Below the pieces are notes generated by a model. It did no database searches. It saw only the letters and a list, made by a program, of their open reading frames with translations, and was not told where the DNA came from. A DNA stretch of 64,000 nt from JBHJGS01 sp050331575 (lineage in GTDB: Bacteria; Pseudomonadota; Alphaproteobacteria; Sphingomonadales; Rhodothalassiaceae), in contig JBHJGS010000045.1 of the NCBI GenBank assembly GCA_050331575.1, positions 1 through 64,000 of the forward strand. The letters are read 5' to 3'. How positions within the stretch are numbered: the stretch's first letter is position 1; every line of letters starts with the position of its first letter. The translations under genes were made by a program, and so were the position numbers. Positions 17,681 to 27,623 of this stretch are shown in pieces.

Positions 17681-19224
17681 CAGTCATCCTCCTCAAGCGC
17701 GGCCTCAGCGGCCTGGACCGGCGCGGCGTCTTGTTGCTGACGGGCGATGGCGGCCCGATGATTGTCCAACAGGCGGGCGACCGCCGGGCGCATTGGCTCC
17801 AGAAACAGATTGCCATTGACCCCCATCAGCAGCACCACCCCGGCCAACGGCGCCAGGATCAGCCGCTCCCGCCCGGACAGATCAAGCATTCCGCGCAGAT
17901 CGTCCTTCTCCAGCGGGCCAAAAATCACTCGGCGGTACAGCCACAACATATAGGCCGCGCTCAGGATGACGCCGATCGCGGCGATGAAGGCGACGGTGGA
18001 GCTGAACCGGTAGGCGCCCAGGAGCGCCAGAAATTCGCCGATGAAACCGCTGGTGCCCGGCAGGCCGATGGAGGCAAAGGTGAAGATGGCGAAAAACACC
18101 GCATAATGCGGCATGGTGTTGGCCAGCCCACCATAGCGCGCAATCTCGCGGGTATGCAGCCGATCATAGACCACGCCGACGCACAGGAACAGCGCACCGG
18201 AAACAATGCCGTGGCTGACCATCTGGAAGATCGCCCCTTCGATGCCTTGGGGATTCAGCACGAACAGACCCATGGTGACGAAGCCCATATGCGCCACCGA
18301 GGAATAGGCAATCAGCTTTTTCATGTCGGTCTGGGCCAGCGCAACCAGCGAGGTGTATACGATCGCGATCAGCGACAGCGTAAAGATCAGCCAGCCGAGC
18401 TCGACCGAGGCCACCGGGAACATCGGCAGGGAAAACCGGATGAAGCCATAGCCGCCCATCTTCAACAGCACGCCGGCCAGCAGCACCGAGCCGGCGGTGG
18501 GCGCCTCCACATGCGCGTCCGGCAACCAGGTATGCACCGGCCACATCGGCATCTTCACCGCAAAGGAGGCGAAGAAGGCCAGCCACAGCCAGGTTTGCAC
18601 AGCCGGATCGAACATATGCGTCATCAGCGCCGGAATGTCCGACGTGCCGGCATCGACGATCATGTAGAACATCGCCACCAGCATCAGCACCGAGCCCAGC
18701 AGCGTGTAGAGAAAGAATTTGAACGAGGCATAGATGCGTCGCGCCCCGCCCCACACGCCGATGATCAGAAACATCGGGATCAGGCTGGCCTCGAAGAACA
18801 GATAGAATAACACCAGATCAAGCGCGCAGAACACGCCGATCATCAGTGTCTCCATCACCAGGAAGGCGACCATATAGTCCCGCACCCGGTGGGTGATGCT
18901 GTCCCAGCTGGCCAGGATGCAGAAGGGCATCAGGAAGGCCGATAGAACGACCAGCAGCACCGAGATGCCGTCAACACCCAGGCTATAGCTGAACAAGCCG
19001 CCGAAGATCCCGTCCTGGCGTTCAACGAACTGGAAGTCCGCGCTGCTGACATCGAACTGCCACCACAGCAACAGCGCCAGGGCCAGGTTGATCAGCGTGG
19101 CATAAAGGGCGGTGTAGCGGATGTTGCGCTCCACCAGGTCGCGCTTGCCGTTCAGGGTCAGGATCGTGCCGGCCGCAACCAGCGGGATCAGCAGCATGAT
19201 GGATAAGATCGGCCAATCGATCAT
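17680..19224 (-). CDS. nuoM: NADH-quinone oxidoreductase subunit M
   Basis: This 514-residue antiporter-like subunit in the membrane arm of complex I has many helices and the signature KMPMWPVHTWLPDAHVEAPT about halfway along, followed by LKMGGYG. It has the usual length. It begins 3 bases after nuoL and overlaps nuoN by 1 base. The C-terminal 30 residues are polar and acidic, ending EEDD, which is a slight extension. Confidence 0.95.
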   Translation of the reverse strand: MIDWPILSIMLLIPLVAAGTILTLNGKRDLVERNIRYTALYATLINLALALLLWWQFDVSSADFQFVERQDGIFGGLFSYSLGVDGISVLLVVLSAFLMPFCILASWDSITHRVRDYMVAFLVMETLMIGVFCALDLVLFYLFFEASLIPMFLIIGVWGGARRIYASFKFFLYTLLGSVLMLVAMFYMIVDAGTSDIPALMTHMFDPAVQTWLWLAFFASFAVKMPMWPVHTWLPDAHVEAPTAGSVLLAGVLLKMGGYGFIRFSLPMFPVASVELGWLIFTLSLIAIVYTSLVALAQTDMKKLIAYSSVAHMGFVTMGLFVLNPQGIEGAIFQMVSHGIVSGALFLCVGVVYDRLHTREIARYGGLANTMPHYAVFFAIFTFASIGLPGTSGFIGEFLALLGAYRFSSTVAFIAAIGVILSAAYMLWLYRRVIFGPLEKDDLRGMLDLSGRERLILAPLAGVVLLMGVNGNLFLEPMRPAVARLLDNHRAAIARQQQDAAPVQAAEAALEEDD

Positions 19225-19227
19225 GGC

Positions 19228-21180
19228 TCAGCCCCCTCGCGCCAGGATCAGCAGATAGGCGATGGCGCCCACCACGCCCACCAGCATGGCGAAGGCATAG
19301 TGGTAGAGAAAGCCGGACTGAACCGAGCGGGTGCGCTGGCCCGCGTCCAGCACCGTTTGCGCCACACCGTCAGGGCCATAGCCGTCGATCGTCTTCTGGT
19401 CGCCGCGGACCCAGAAAAACCGCCCCAGCCAGCCTGCCGGTCGCACGATCGCCCACTGATAGACCTCGTCGAAATACCAGCGGTTCATCAAAAAGGCGTA
19501 GAGCCCCCGGAAGGTGCCGGCAATCGCTGAGGAGGTGCCCGGCCGCAGGATATAGGCGAACAGCGCCATCACAAAGCCGCCCAGCATCATCAGCGTCGGC
19601 AGCCATTTCACAAGGGTCGGCACATGATGTGCCTCGTCCAGAATATCGCCCTCCGCCGTGACCAACGCGCCTGCCCAGAAATGCAGCCGATCATGGCCCA
19701 CGAACGGGCCGTAGAAGACAAGACCGGCCAAGACCGCGCCCAGCGCCAGGATCCCCAGCGGGATCAGCATCACCGGCGGGCTTTCATGCGCATGATCATG
19801 GGCGGAGGGATCGCCGCGCGGCGCGCCCTCAAAGGTCAGGAACATCAGCCGCCAGGTATAAAAGCTGGTCATCAGCGCCGCCACCACGGTCAGGATCGCC
19901 GCGAACAGCGTGGCCGGGGCATGGCTGGCAACGATGCTCTCGATGATGATGTCCTTGGAATAGAAGCCAGCAAAGCCCACCAGGCCGGGGATGCCCAGCC
20001 CGGTCAGCGCCAGCGTGCCGATCAGCATCATCGCCCAGGTCACCGGGATCTTCTTGCGCAGCCCGCCCATGCGCTTCATGTCCTGCTCATCATGCAGGGC
20101 ATGGATCACGCTGCCGGCGCCGAGAAACAGCAGCGCCTTGAAAAAGGCGTGGGTGAACAGGTGAAACACCGCCGCGCCATAGGCGCCCACCCCCAGGGCC
20201 GCGAACATATAGCCCAGCTGGGAACAGGTGGAATAGGCGATCACCCGCTTGATGTCGGTCTGCACCAGGCCGATGGTGGCGGCAAAGAAGGCCGTGGCCG
20301 CGCCGATCACCGTCACTACGATCAGGGCGTCAGGAGCCGCCTCATAAAGCGGGCTCATCCGCGCGATCAGAAACACGCCCGCGGTGACCATGGTGGCGGC
20401 ATGGATCAGCGCGGACACCGGCGTCGGCCCCTCCATGGCGTCCGGCAGCCAGGTGTGCAGGAACAGCTGGGCGGATTTGCCCACGGCCCCGACGAACAGC
20501 AGAAGCGCGATGGTGGTCAGCGCGGGGACCGAAACGCCCAGAAACTCAAAGCGCGCATCAGCGACCGCGTCGACATTGGCAAAAATGATGTCGAGCTGCA
20601 CGCTGCCGAACAGCACGAAGGTGGCGAAAATGCCCAGGGAGAAGCCGAAATCGCCGACCCGGTTGACCACAAAGGCCTTGATCGCCGCGGCATTGGCGCT
20701 GGGTTTCTTGAACCAGAAGCCGATCAGCAGATAGCTGGCCAGGCCGACCCCTTCCCAGCCGAAGAACATCTGCACCAGATTGTCCGCCGTCACCAGCATC
20801 AGCATGGCGAAGGTGAACAAGGACAGATAGGCGAAAAAGCGCGGCTTGTCCGGATCGTGGCTCATATAGCCGATGGAATACCAATGCACCAGTGCGCTGA
20901 CGCCGTTGACCACAACCAGCATGACCACGGTCAAGGTGTCGATCTTCAAGGCCCAGTCGACCACCAGATCCCCGGAGGCAAACCAGGTGAACAAGGTGAT
21001 GGTGCGAAACGCCTCGGCATGGCCCGCGGTGGTGGCCCAGGCGATGACCGACAAGAGGGCGGAGACGCTGACCAGAACCGAAGGCAATATCATCGCCGGC
21101 TGGTCGCCGATGCGCCGGCCGAACAGGCCCGACACAAGGAAGCCCAGAAGCGGCAAAAAGACGATCAATTGATAGAGCAT
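19228..21180 (-). CDS. nuoL: NADH-quinone oxidoreductase subunit L
   Basis: This 650-residue subunit is the largest antiporter-like pump unit of complex I, at the tip of the membrane arm. The conserved block KSAQLFLHTWLPDAMEGPTP lies near residues 230-250. A C-terminal extension of about 150 residues corresponds to the lateral helix HL and final transmembrane helix. It follows nuoK by 5 bases. Confidence 0.96.
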   Translation of the reverse strand: MLYQLIVFLPLLGFLVSGLFGRRIGDQPAMILPSVLVSVSALLSVIAWATTAGHAEAFRTITLFTWFASGDLVVDWALKIDTLTVVMLVVVNGVSALVHWYSIGYMSHDPDKPRFFAYLSLFTFAMLMLVTADNLVQMFFGWEGVGLASYLLIGFWFKKPSANAAAIKAFVVNRVGDFGFSLGIFATFVLFGSVQLDIIFANVDAVADARFEFLGVSVPALTTIALLLFVGAVGKSAQLFLHTWLPDAMEGPTPVSALIHAATMVTAGVFLIARMSPLYEAAPDALIVVTVIGAATAFFAATIGLVQTDIKRVIAYSTCSQLGYMFAALGVGAYGAAVFHLFTHAFFKALLFLGAGSVIHALHDEQDMKRMGGLRKKIPVTWAMMLIGTLALTGLGIPGLVGFAGFYSKDIIIESIVASHAPATLFAAILTVVAALMTSFYTWRLMFLTFEGAPRGDPSAHDHAHESPPVMLIPLGILALGAVLAGLVFYGPFVGHDRLHFWAGALVTAEGDILDEAHHVPTLVKWLPTLMMLGGFVMALFAYILRPGTSSAIAGTFRGLYAFLMNRWYFDEVYQWAIVRPAGWLGRFFWVRGDQKTIDGYGPDGVAQTVLDAGQRTRSVQSGFLYHYAFAMLVGVVGAIAYLLILARGG

Positions 21181-21185
21181 GCCGC

Positions 21186-21494
21186 TTACCCCTTCATGGA
21201 GTTGATTTCTTCCACGTCGATGCTGCCGCGGTTGCGGAAGAACACCACGAGGATGGCCAGCCCGATCGCCGCTTCCGCCGCCGCCACGGTGAGCACGAAC
21301 AAGGCGAAGATCTGGCCGGTCAGATCGCCCAGATAGGCAGAGAAGGCGACCAGATTGATGTTCACGGACAACAGCATCAACTCCACGGACATCAGGATGA
21401 TGATGACATTCTTCCGGTTCAGAAAGATGCCGAACGTGCCGATGGCAAACATGAGGGCGGCGACCGTCAGATAGTGACCAAGGCCGATGTCCAT
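21186..21494 (-). CDS. nuoK: NADH-quinone oxidoreductase subunit K
   Basis: This 102-residue complex I membrane subunit has three helices. The motifs GIFLNRKN and SVELMLLSVNINLVAF contain the conserved membrane glutamate of the proton path, and a second glutamate lies in TVAAAEAAIGLA. The length is exactly typical. It lies 31 bases after nuoJ and just before nuoL. Confidence 0.96.
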   Translation of the reverse strand: MDIGLGHYLTVAALMFAIGTFGIFLNRKNVIIILMSVELMLLSVNINLVAFSAYLGDLTGQIFALFVLTVAAAEAAIGLAILVVFFRNRGSIDVEEINSMKG

Positions 21495-21525
21495 GGGCTT
21501 TCCTCTTAAACAGACGGACCGGGCG

Positions 21526-22137
21526 TCAGATGCCCTCGCCCACCTTGACCTTTTTCACTTCGACCGCCTGATCGCGCGTGCGCGCCACCTGGTCAGGGAC
21601 ACTCTGCTTTTTGGCGCCTTCCCGGCTGCGCAGTGTCAGCACAATGGCGCCGATCATGGCGACCAGCAGGATCAGGCCGGAAGCCTGAAAGATGTATAAA
21701 AACTCGGTATAGATCAGCGTGCCCAACGCGCGGGTGTTGCTCATGCCGGCGGCTTCCAGCGGTGCCGCGGCCGGGCGGATCAGCTCCGGCGTGCGCACAG
21801 CAGCGCCGATCACGATGACCAGTTCCGCGATCAGGGCTGCCCCCACCGCCAGCGCGATCGGCACATAGGCAACCACGCCCTTGCGCAGGCGCTGGAAATT
21901 CACGTCCAGCATCATCACCACGAACAAGAACAGCACCGCGACCGCGCCGACATAGACGATGACCAGGAGCATCGCGAGGAATTCCGCGCCCAGCAGCAGG
22001 AACAGCCCGGCCGCATTGAAAAAGGCCAGAATCAGGAACAGCACCGAATGCACCGGATTGCGCGCCGCCACCACCAAAACCGCTGACAGCAGCATCACCG
22101 TGGACAGCATGTAAAAGACGATGTCGGCAATCAGCAT
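21526..22137 (-). CDS. nuoJ: NADH-quinone oxidoreductase subunit J
   Basis: This 203-residue membrane subunit of complex I has five helices. The NPVHSVLFLIL motif and the VIVYVGAVAVLFLFVVMML segment (the pi-bulge helix) are clear. The C-terminus is a charged tail of about 40 residues. About 100 bases separate it from nuoI. That gap has no gene but contains a GC-rich hairpin (22203-22219, GCGGGG / CCCCGC), perhaps an RNA-processing or stability element inside the operon. Confidence 0.94.
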   Translation of the reverse strand: MLIADIVFYMLSTVMLLSAVLVVAARNPVHSVLFLILAFFNAAGLFLLLGAEFLAMLLVIVYVGAVAVLFLFVVMMLDVNFQRLRKGVVAYVPIALAVGAALIAELVIVIGAAVRTPELIRPAAAPLEAAGMSNTRALGTLIYTEFLYIFQASGLILLVAMIGAIVLTLRSREGAKKQSVPDQVARTRDQAVEVKKVKVGEGI

Positions 22138-22239
22138 GCGGCTGGTCCAGACTATACCGGCCCCGTTGGTGTGCCGGCGGAAGGGATGGTCGTGATCGCT
22201 CGGCGGGGCAGCCCCCCGCTGATGCGTTGCGCCGGCTGT

Positions 22240-22728
22240 TTAGCGATAGGGCGCGTCGGCTGCAAGATTGGCAGCGATCTCCGCCTCCCATCGGTCGCCA
22301 TTGGCAAGCAGGCGGGCCTTGTCATAGAGCAATTCTTCGCGGGTTTCCGTGGAGAATTCGAAATTCGGCCCTTCCACGATGGCGTCCACCGGGCAGGCCT
22401 CCTGACACAAGCCGCAATAGATGCATTTCACCATGTCGATGTCGTAGCGCGTGGTCCGGCGCGAACCGTCCTCGCGCGGTTCAGCCTCGATGGTGATCGC
22501 CAGTGCTGGGCAGATCGCCTCGCACAGCTTGCACGCGATGCAGCGCTCCTCGCCATTGGGATAGCGCCGCAGCGCATGCTGGCCACGGAAACGCGGCGAC
22601 AGCTTGCCCTTCTCATAGGGGTAATTGATCGTGGTCTTGGGCTTGAACATATAGCTGAACGTCAAGGCCATAGCCTTGAGAAATTCCAGCAAAAACAAGC
22701 TCTTAAAGGTTCGATCCAGATAAGCCAT
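22240..22728 (-). CDS. nuoI: NADH-quinone oxidoreductase subunit I
   Basis: This 162-residue peripheral-arm subunit carries two [4Fe-4S] clusters (N6a and N6b). The first cluster motif is CIACKLCEAICP and the second CIYCGLCQEACP. The start MAYLDRTFKSLF at 22728 was chosen over an upstream in-frame codon because GGAG precedes it and it lies one base after the nuoH stop. Confidence 0.96.
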   Translation of the reverse strand: MAYLDRTFKSLFLLEFLKAMALTFSYMFKPKTTINYPYEKGKLSPRFRGQHALRRYPNGEERCIACKLCEAICPALAITIEAEPREDGSRRTTRYDIDMVKCIYCGLCQEACPVDAIVEGPNFEFSTETREELLYDKARLLANGDRWEAEIAANLAADAPYR

Positions 22729-22729
22729 G

Positions 22730-23788
22730 TCAAAGCGCTCCAACACCTGGTGCGCCGGGATCGCCAATCAGCTTGGCAAGGGCTGCGTAGAACACCAGGA
22801 AGAACAGGGACAGGGGCAGAAACACCTTCCAGCCCAGGCGCATCAGCTGGTCATAGCGGTAACGCGGCACCGTCGCCTTGACCCACGCGAACACGAAGAA
22901 CAACAGGCAGATCTTCAAGAACAGCCAGATCGGCCCGGGCAGAAAGGCCAGAAACGGCGCCGGCGGCAACCATCCGCCCAGAAACAGCACCGAGGTCAGG
23001 GCGCACATCAGCAGGATGTTGCCATATTCGCCCAGCCAGAACAGCGCAAAGGCCATGGACGAATATTCGGTCTGATAGCCGGCGACCAGCTCCGCTTCGG
23101 CCTCGGGCAGGTCGAACGGCGGGCGGTTCGTCTCCGCCATGGCCGAGATCAGGAACAGCACGAACACCGGAAACAGCGGAAAGATGTGCCAATTCCAGAT
23201 CCAGCCGGCCTGATTGAACACAATGGCATTCAGGTTCAGCGAATTCACCCACACCAGAACGCACACCAGGATGAAGCCGATCGACACTTCGTAGGAGACC
23301 ATCTGCGCCGCCGATCGCAGCCCGCCCAGAAAGGCATAGCGGGAATTCGACGCCCAGCCGGACATGATCACGCCGTAAACGCCGAGCGACGACATCGCCA
23401 GCACATAGAGCACGCCGACATTGATATCCGCAAACACCAACTCCGGGCTCCACGGGATCACCGCCCAGCCCATCACCGCCAGGGTGAAGGTGATCACAGG
23501 CGCCAGCAGAAACACCGCCTTGTTGGCGCTGGCCGGGATGATGGTTTCCTTGATCATCAACTTCAGCGCATCGGCGAAGGATTGGAGGAGCCCGAACGGG
23601 CCCACCACATTGGGTCCGCGCCGCAACTGCATCGACGCCCAGATGCGCCGGTCCGCATAAACCGCATAGGCTACGCTGAGCAGCAAGAGCGCGATGAACA
23701 GAATGATGCCGGCCATCTTCATGGCGATGATGGCGGCCGCCTCATTCAGCCCAAGGCCCTGGAAAAAGCGCAGAACCGCCTCAGCCAT
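22730..23788 (-). CDS. nuoH: NADH-quinone oxidoreductase subunit H
   Basis: This 352-residue membrane subunit of complex I helps form the quinone chamber. It has eight or nine helices. The conserved loops RRGPNVVGPFGLLQSFADALK and AETNRPPFDLPEAEAELVAG are both present and intact. The C-terminal RYRYDQLMRLGWK segment is also standard. It overlaps the end of nuoG by 8 bases. Confidence 0.96.
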   Translation of the reverse strand: MAEAVLRFFQGLGLNEAAAIIAMKMAGIILFIALLLLSVAYAVYADRRIWASMQLRRGPNVVGPFGLLQSFADALKLMIKETIIPASANKAVFLLAPVITFTLAVMGWAVIPWSPELVFADINVGVLYVLAMSSLGVYGVIMSGWASNSRYAFLGGLRSAAQMVSYEVSIGFILVCVLVWVNSLNLNAIVFNQAGWIWNWHIFPLFPVFVLFLISAMAETNRPPFDLPEAEAELVAGYQTEYSSMAFALFWLGEYGNILLMCALTSVLFLGGWLPPAPFLAFLPGPIWLFLKICLLFFVFAWVKATVPRYRYDQLMRLGWKVFLPLSLFFLVFYAALAKLIGDPGAPGVGAL

Positions 23789-25829
23789 GGGTGCCGGTTT
23801 CCTTCCCGTTTTCCGCCTTCAGCGCGCTGCACTCCGCCATGATCACCGAGGCGCGCGCAATGGCGTTGGTCTGATAATAGTCGGCGATATAGATCGGCAG
23901 CGGCCCGGCGTCGATCGCGCCGTCCTGGCCGGCGATCCGCCACTGGTTCCTGTCCGCCTTGTCATCGTCCAGCCACGCCAGTTCCTCCGCCAGGCGCCGG
24001 CGCAGGGCAGCCAGGCTGTCATACGGCAAGGTCACGCCCAAGCGGTCCGACAAGGCCCGGAAGATCGCCCAGTCCGCGCGCGCATCCCCCGGCAGATCGA
24101 CCGCCTTGACGCCTTCCTGCAGGCGGCCTTCCAAATTGACGTAAAGGCCGTCCTTCTCCGCATAGCTGGCCGCGGGCAAGATCACATCGGCGGTCTTCAC
24201 GCCGCGGTCGCCATGGCTGCCGACATAGACGGTGAACACGTCCTTGGCCGCAGTCAGATCAGCCTCGTCCGCGCCCAGATTGACCAGCAGCTTGATGTCG
24301 CCGGCGCCGGCGCGGGCCAGGATCTGGGCAAGCCCTCCGGGGCTGGCCAGCCCCAGGTCCAACGCACCGACCCGGGCGGCCGCGGTGTTCAGGACATTGA
24401 AGCCCTGCCAGTCCTCGCGCACCATGCCGGTCTGCTCGGCCAGGCGCATGGCCGCCGTCAGGATCGCGGCGCCATCCTTGCGGATCAGGGCGCCCTGCCC
24501 GACGATCAGCATCGGCCGCTCCGCCGCCTTCAACCGCTCGGAAAAGGCGTGCGAACCATCCAGAATCTGGCTCAGGATCGCGGCCTCATCGCCCAACTGT
24601 TCGACCGGATAGGTCTGGTCCAGGGCCGGGCCGATATTGGCGACGCTCAGCCCGCGATGGCGCACCGCTTTCAGGATGCGGGTGTTCAGGATCGCGGCGT
24701 CATAGCGGGGATTGGCGCCGATCAGCAGGCACAGATCCGCCTCCTCGATGCCCTCAATCCCGGTGTTGAACAGATAGGCCGGTCGCGTCGCCCTATCCAG
24801 CTCCGCGCCGTCCTGGCGGCATTCGATGGTGTCCGAGCCCAGAGCCTTCAACAGGTCGCGCAGCGCCGCCATGCCCTCCAGCTCGTTCAGGTCGCCGACG
24901 ATGCCGGCAATCTGATCGCCCTTCAGGCCCTGAGCGGCCTGCGCGATCGCCTCAAACGCCTCGGTCCAGGTGGCGGCCGTGAGCTTGCCGTTGCGTCGGA
25001 CATAGGGCCGGTCGAGCCGGCGCATGCGCAGCCCGTCATAGTGGAAGCGGGTCTTGTCGGAGATCCACTCCTCATTGATGCTTTCATTCAGCCGCGGCAG
25101 GATGCGCATGACCTCGCGGCCGCGGGCATCCACGCGGATGGCGCTGCCCACCGCATCCATGACATCGACCGAATTGGTCTTGCGCAGTTCCCAGGGCCGT
25201 GCGGTGAAGGCATAGGGCTTGGAGGTCAGCGCCCCCACCGGGCACAGATCGATCACATTGCCCTGCAGCTCACTCTCCAGCGCCTGTTCCAGATAGCTGG
25301 TGATCTGCATATTCTCGCCGCGATAGATGGCGCCCAGTTCCGGCACGCCGGCAACCTCCTCGGCAAACCGGATGCACCGGGTGCAGTGGATGCACCGGGT
25401 CATGATCGTCTTGATCAGCGGGCCCATATATTTCTCGGTGACCGCGCGCTTGTTCTCATCAAAGCGGTTGGTGCCGCGGCCGTAGGCCATGGTCTCGTCC
25501 TGCAGATCGCATTCGCCGCCCTGGTCGCAGATCGGGCAGTCCAGCGGGTGATTGATCAGCAGGAATTCCAGCACCCCCTCGCGCGCCTTCTTCACCTTCT
25601 CCGTGTTGGTGCGGATCACCATGCCTTCAGTCGCCGGCATGGCGCAGGACGCGATCGGCTTGGGGCTGCGCTCCATCTCCACCAGGCACATGCGGCAATT
25701 GCCGGCGATGGATAGACGCTCGTGATAGCAGAAGCGCGGGATCTCAAGGCCTGCCTCCTCGCACGCCTGCATCACCGTGGCGCCGGTTGGCACCTCCACT
25801 TCGATATCGTCAATGGTCAGCTTGGGCAT
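23781..25829 (-). CDS. nuoG: NADH-quinone oxidoreductase subunit G
   Basis: This 682-residue subunit holds the N1b [2Fe-2S] and N4/N5 [4Fe-4S] clusters. N1b ligands are in the FCYHERLS...CRMC region with a later Cys in ASCAMPATEG. The His-Cys cluster follows at HPLDCPICDQGGECDLQD. The third set is TRCIHCTRC with DLCPVGALTSKPY. The C-terminal part is the molybdopterin-oxidoreductase-like fold without cofactor. The length is normal for alphaproteobacteria. About 100 bases without a clear gene separate it from nuoF. Confidence 0.96.
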   Translation of the reverse strand: MPKLTIDDIEVEVPTGATVMQACEEAGLEIPRFCYHERLSIAGNCRMCLVEMERSPKPIASCAMPATEGMVIRTNTEKVKKAREGVLEFLLINHPLDCPICDQGGECDLQDETMAYGRGTNRFDENKRAVTEKYMGPLIKTIMTRCIHCTRCIRFAEEVAGVPELGAIYRGENMQITSYLEQALESELQGNVIDLCPVGALTSKPYAFTARPWELRKTNSVDVMDAVGSAIRVDARGREVMRILPRLNESINEEWISDKTRFHYDGLRMRRLDRPYVRRNGKLTAATWTEAFEAIAQAAQGLKGDQIAGIVGDLNELEGMAALRDLLKALGSDTIECRQDGAELDRATRPAYLFNTGIEGIEEADLCLLIGANPRYDAAILNTRILKAVRHRGLSVANIGPALDQTYPVEQLGDEAAILSQILDGSHAFSERLKAAERPMLIVGQGALIRKDGAAILTAAMRLAEQTGMVREDWQGFNVLNTAAARVGALDLGLASPGGLAQILARAGAGDIKLLVNLGADEADLTAAKDVFTVYVGSHGDRGVKTADVILPAASYAEKDGLYVNLEGRLQEGVKAVDLPGDARADWAIFRALSDRLGVTLPYDSLAALRRRLAEELAWLDDDKADRNQWRIAGQDGAIDAGPLPIYIADYYQTNAIARASVIMAECSALKAENGKETGTHG

Positions 25830-25928
25830 GGATCAGTCTCCCTCGCCCTTATCGGAGAAGCCCATCGCCATGCTGCCGGCATGGCGTCGTTGGCCAGGCG
25901 GCCCTGATAACAGATCAGCCCCATGCGC

Positions 25929-27221
25929 CTACTCCGCCGCCACTTGCCGGGCCCCGGCATAATCGTCGATGCGGCGCTCGATCTCCGGCCGGAAATGCCG
26001 GATCAGACCCTGCACCGGCCAGGCCGCGGCGTCGCCCAGCGCACAGATGGTGTGGCCTTCGATCTGCTTGGACACGTCCCACAACAGGTCGATCTCCTCG
26101 CGGCTGGACTGGCCCTTGGCCATGCGTTCGACCACCCGCCACATCCAGCCGGTGCCTTCCCGGCACGGCGTGCACTGGCCGCAGGATTCATGCTTGTAGA
26201 AATAGCTGATGCGGGCGATGGCGCGGACGATGTCGGTGGACTTGTCCATCACGATCACCGCGGCCGTGCCCAGCCCGGTCTTCTCCTCCTTCAGCGCATC
26301 GAAATCCAGCAGGATATCGTCGCACACCGATTTCGGGATGCATGGCACGGAGGAACCTCCAGGGATCACCGCAAGGAGATTATCCCAGCCGCCGCGCACG
26401 CCGCCGGCATGCCGCTCGATCAATTCGCGCAGCGGGATCGACATCTCTTCCTCGACATTGCACGGCTTTTCGACATGGCCGGAGATGCAGAAGATCTTGG
26501 TGCCGGTATTGTTGGCGCGGCCGAAGCCGGCAAACCAGCCGGCACCGCGGCGCAAGATCGTTGGCACCACCGCGATCGATTCCACATTGTTTACCGTGGT
26601 CGGGCAGCCCCACACGCCGACATTGGCCGGAAACGGCGGCTTCAGGCGCGGCTGGCCCTTCTTGCCCTCCAGGCTCTCGATCAGCGCGGTTTCCTCGCCG
26701 CAGATATAAGCGCCGGCGCCGCGGTGGACATAGACGTCATAATCATAGCCGGATCCGCAGGCATTCTTGCCGATGAAGCCCTTGTCATAGGCCTGGTCGA
26801 TCGCCGCCTGCAGGCGCTTGGCCTCGAACGTATATTCGCCGCGGATATAGATATAGGCAGCCTTTGCGCGCATGGCGAAGCCGGCCAGAAGCGCCCCTTC
26901 CACCAGCTTTTGCGGGTCGCCGCGCATGATCTCGCGATCCTTGCAGGTACCCGGCTCGGATTCATCGGCATTGATGACCAGATAATTCGGCCGCTCAGGC
27001 TTGGGTTCCTTGGGCATGAACGACCATTTCACGCCGGTGGGAAAGCCCGCCCCACCCCGCCCGCGCAGGCCGGCGGCCTTGACCTGGTCGATGATCCAAT
27101 CCGGCCCCATGGCCAGGATCGCCTTGGTCTGGTCCCAATCGCCGCGTTTCATCGCCGCGTTGATGCCCCAATCCTCAAGGCTGTAGAGATTGGTGAAGAT
27201 CCGATCCTTATCGTGCAGCAT
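25929..27221 (-). CDS. nuoF: NADH-quinone oxidoreductase subunit F
   Basis: This 430-residue subunit binds FMN and NADH and the N3 [4Fe-4S] cluster. The NADH/FMN motif is RGRGGAGFPTGVKWSF, with the FMN loop GAGAYICGEETALIESLEG. The cluster ligands are in ESCGQCTPCREG plus a downstream Cys in HTICALGD. I chose the start MLHDKDRIFTN at 27221 because family members begin there and GAGGCG lies upstream. A 55-codon small gene ends inside its first codons. Confidence 0.96.
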   Translation of the reverse strand: MLHDKDRIFTNLYSLEDWGINAAMKRGDWDQTKAILAMGPDWIIDQVKAAGLRGRGGAGFPTGVKWSFMPKEPKPERPNYLVINADESEPGTCKDREIMRGDPQKLVEGALLAGFAMRAKAAYIYIRGEYTFEAKRLQAAIDQAYDKGFIGKNACGSGYDYDVYVHRGAGAYICGEETALIESLEGKKGQPRLKPPFPANVGVWGCPTTVNNVESIAVVPTILRRGAGWFAGFGRANNTGTKIFCISGHVEKPCNVEEEMSIPLRELIERHAGGVRGGWDNLLAVIPGGSSVPCIPKSVCDDILLDFDALKEEKTGLGTAAVIVMDKSTDIVRAIARISYFYKHESCGQCTPCREGTGWMWRVVERMAKGQSSREEIDLLWDVSKQIEGHTICALGDAAAWPVQGLIRHFRPEIERRIDDYAGARQVAAE

Positions 27222-27375
27222 CACGCGCCTCGAAAAACCGAACAGTGGGGTGGGCCAGCAGACCGCCGGCAAGCCCCGAGAGTCCTCCCAGGATGCCGAT
27301 CGCCGTCGTGTCACCGAGGCTGAGAGCCGCCCAGACACGGTACGCAAAGCCTGGCTTCCCCGTGCTTCGGCTCAC
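27208..27375 (-). CDS. Small putative membrane protein between nuoE and nuoF (third of three)
   Basis: A 55-residue open frame starts with GTG at 27375, overlapping the TGA of the preceding 83-codon gene (GTGA), with GGAGG a few bases upstream. It ends with TAA inside the first codons of nuoF. One hydrophobic segment (AIGILGGLSGLAGGLLA) follows a short basic N-terminus, and the tail is HPTVRFFEARDAAR. I recognise no family. The fit of both ends to the neighbouring genes supports it being real, but the frame is short. Confidence 0.5.
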   Translation of the reverse strand: MSRSTGKPGFAYRVWAALSLGDTTAIGILGGLSGLAGGLLAHPTVRFFEARDAAR

Positions 27376-27623
27376 GCCTGCCCTCCATCGCGGTCGCCCA
27401 ATTTCCCCTCGGCCTTATATTTCTGCCGCTTGCGCCAAAACACATAGGTCAAGGCGCACCAGCCCAGGCTGACCAGCAAGAACACCAGCCCGGTGGTCCA
27501 GGCGCCGTCGACACCGCGCCCGGCCGAGGCCAGGGCCATCACCGCCACCAGCAGAAACAGCACGGCGGCTGCGGCGTTGAAGCCGATCGCTAAATTGATC
27601 ACCTGCGGGTCGTCGTCTCTCAT
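27372..27623 (-). CDS. Small two-helix membrane protein between nuoE and nuoF (second of three)
   Basis: This 83-residue protein has two hydrophobic helices (about residues 10-32 and 42-60) and a strongly basic tail (FWRKRQKYKAEGK). The start at 27623 overlaps the TGA of the preceding 66-codon gene (ATGA) and has GAGGGAG upstream. I do not recognise a family. Its place in the complex I operon suggests an accessory or assembly role, which is inference only. Confidence 0.65.
   Translation of the reverse strand: MRDDDPQVINLAIGFNAAAAVLFLLVAVMALASAGRGVDGAWTTGLVFLLVSLGWCALTYVFWRKRQKYKAEGKLGDRDGGQA

Noticed and set aside
25830..25928. Short open frames in the nuoF-nuoG gap
   Set aside because: Frames of 12-30 codons exist, but none has both a good ribosome binding site and recognisable features.
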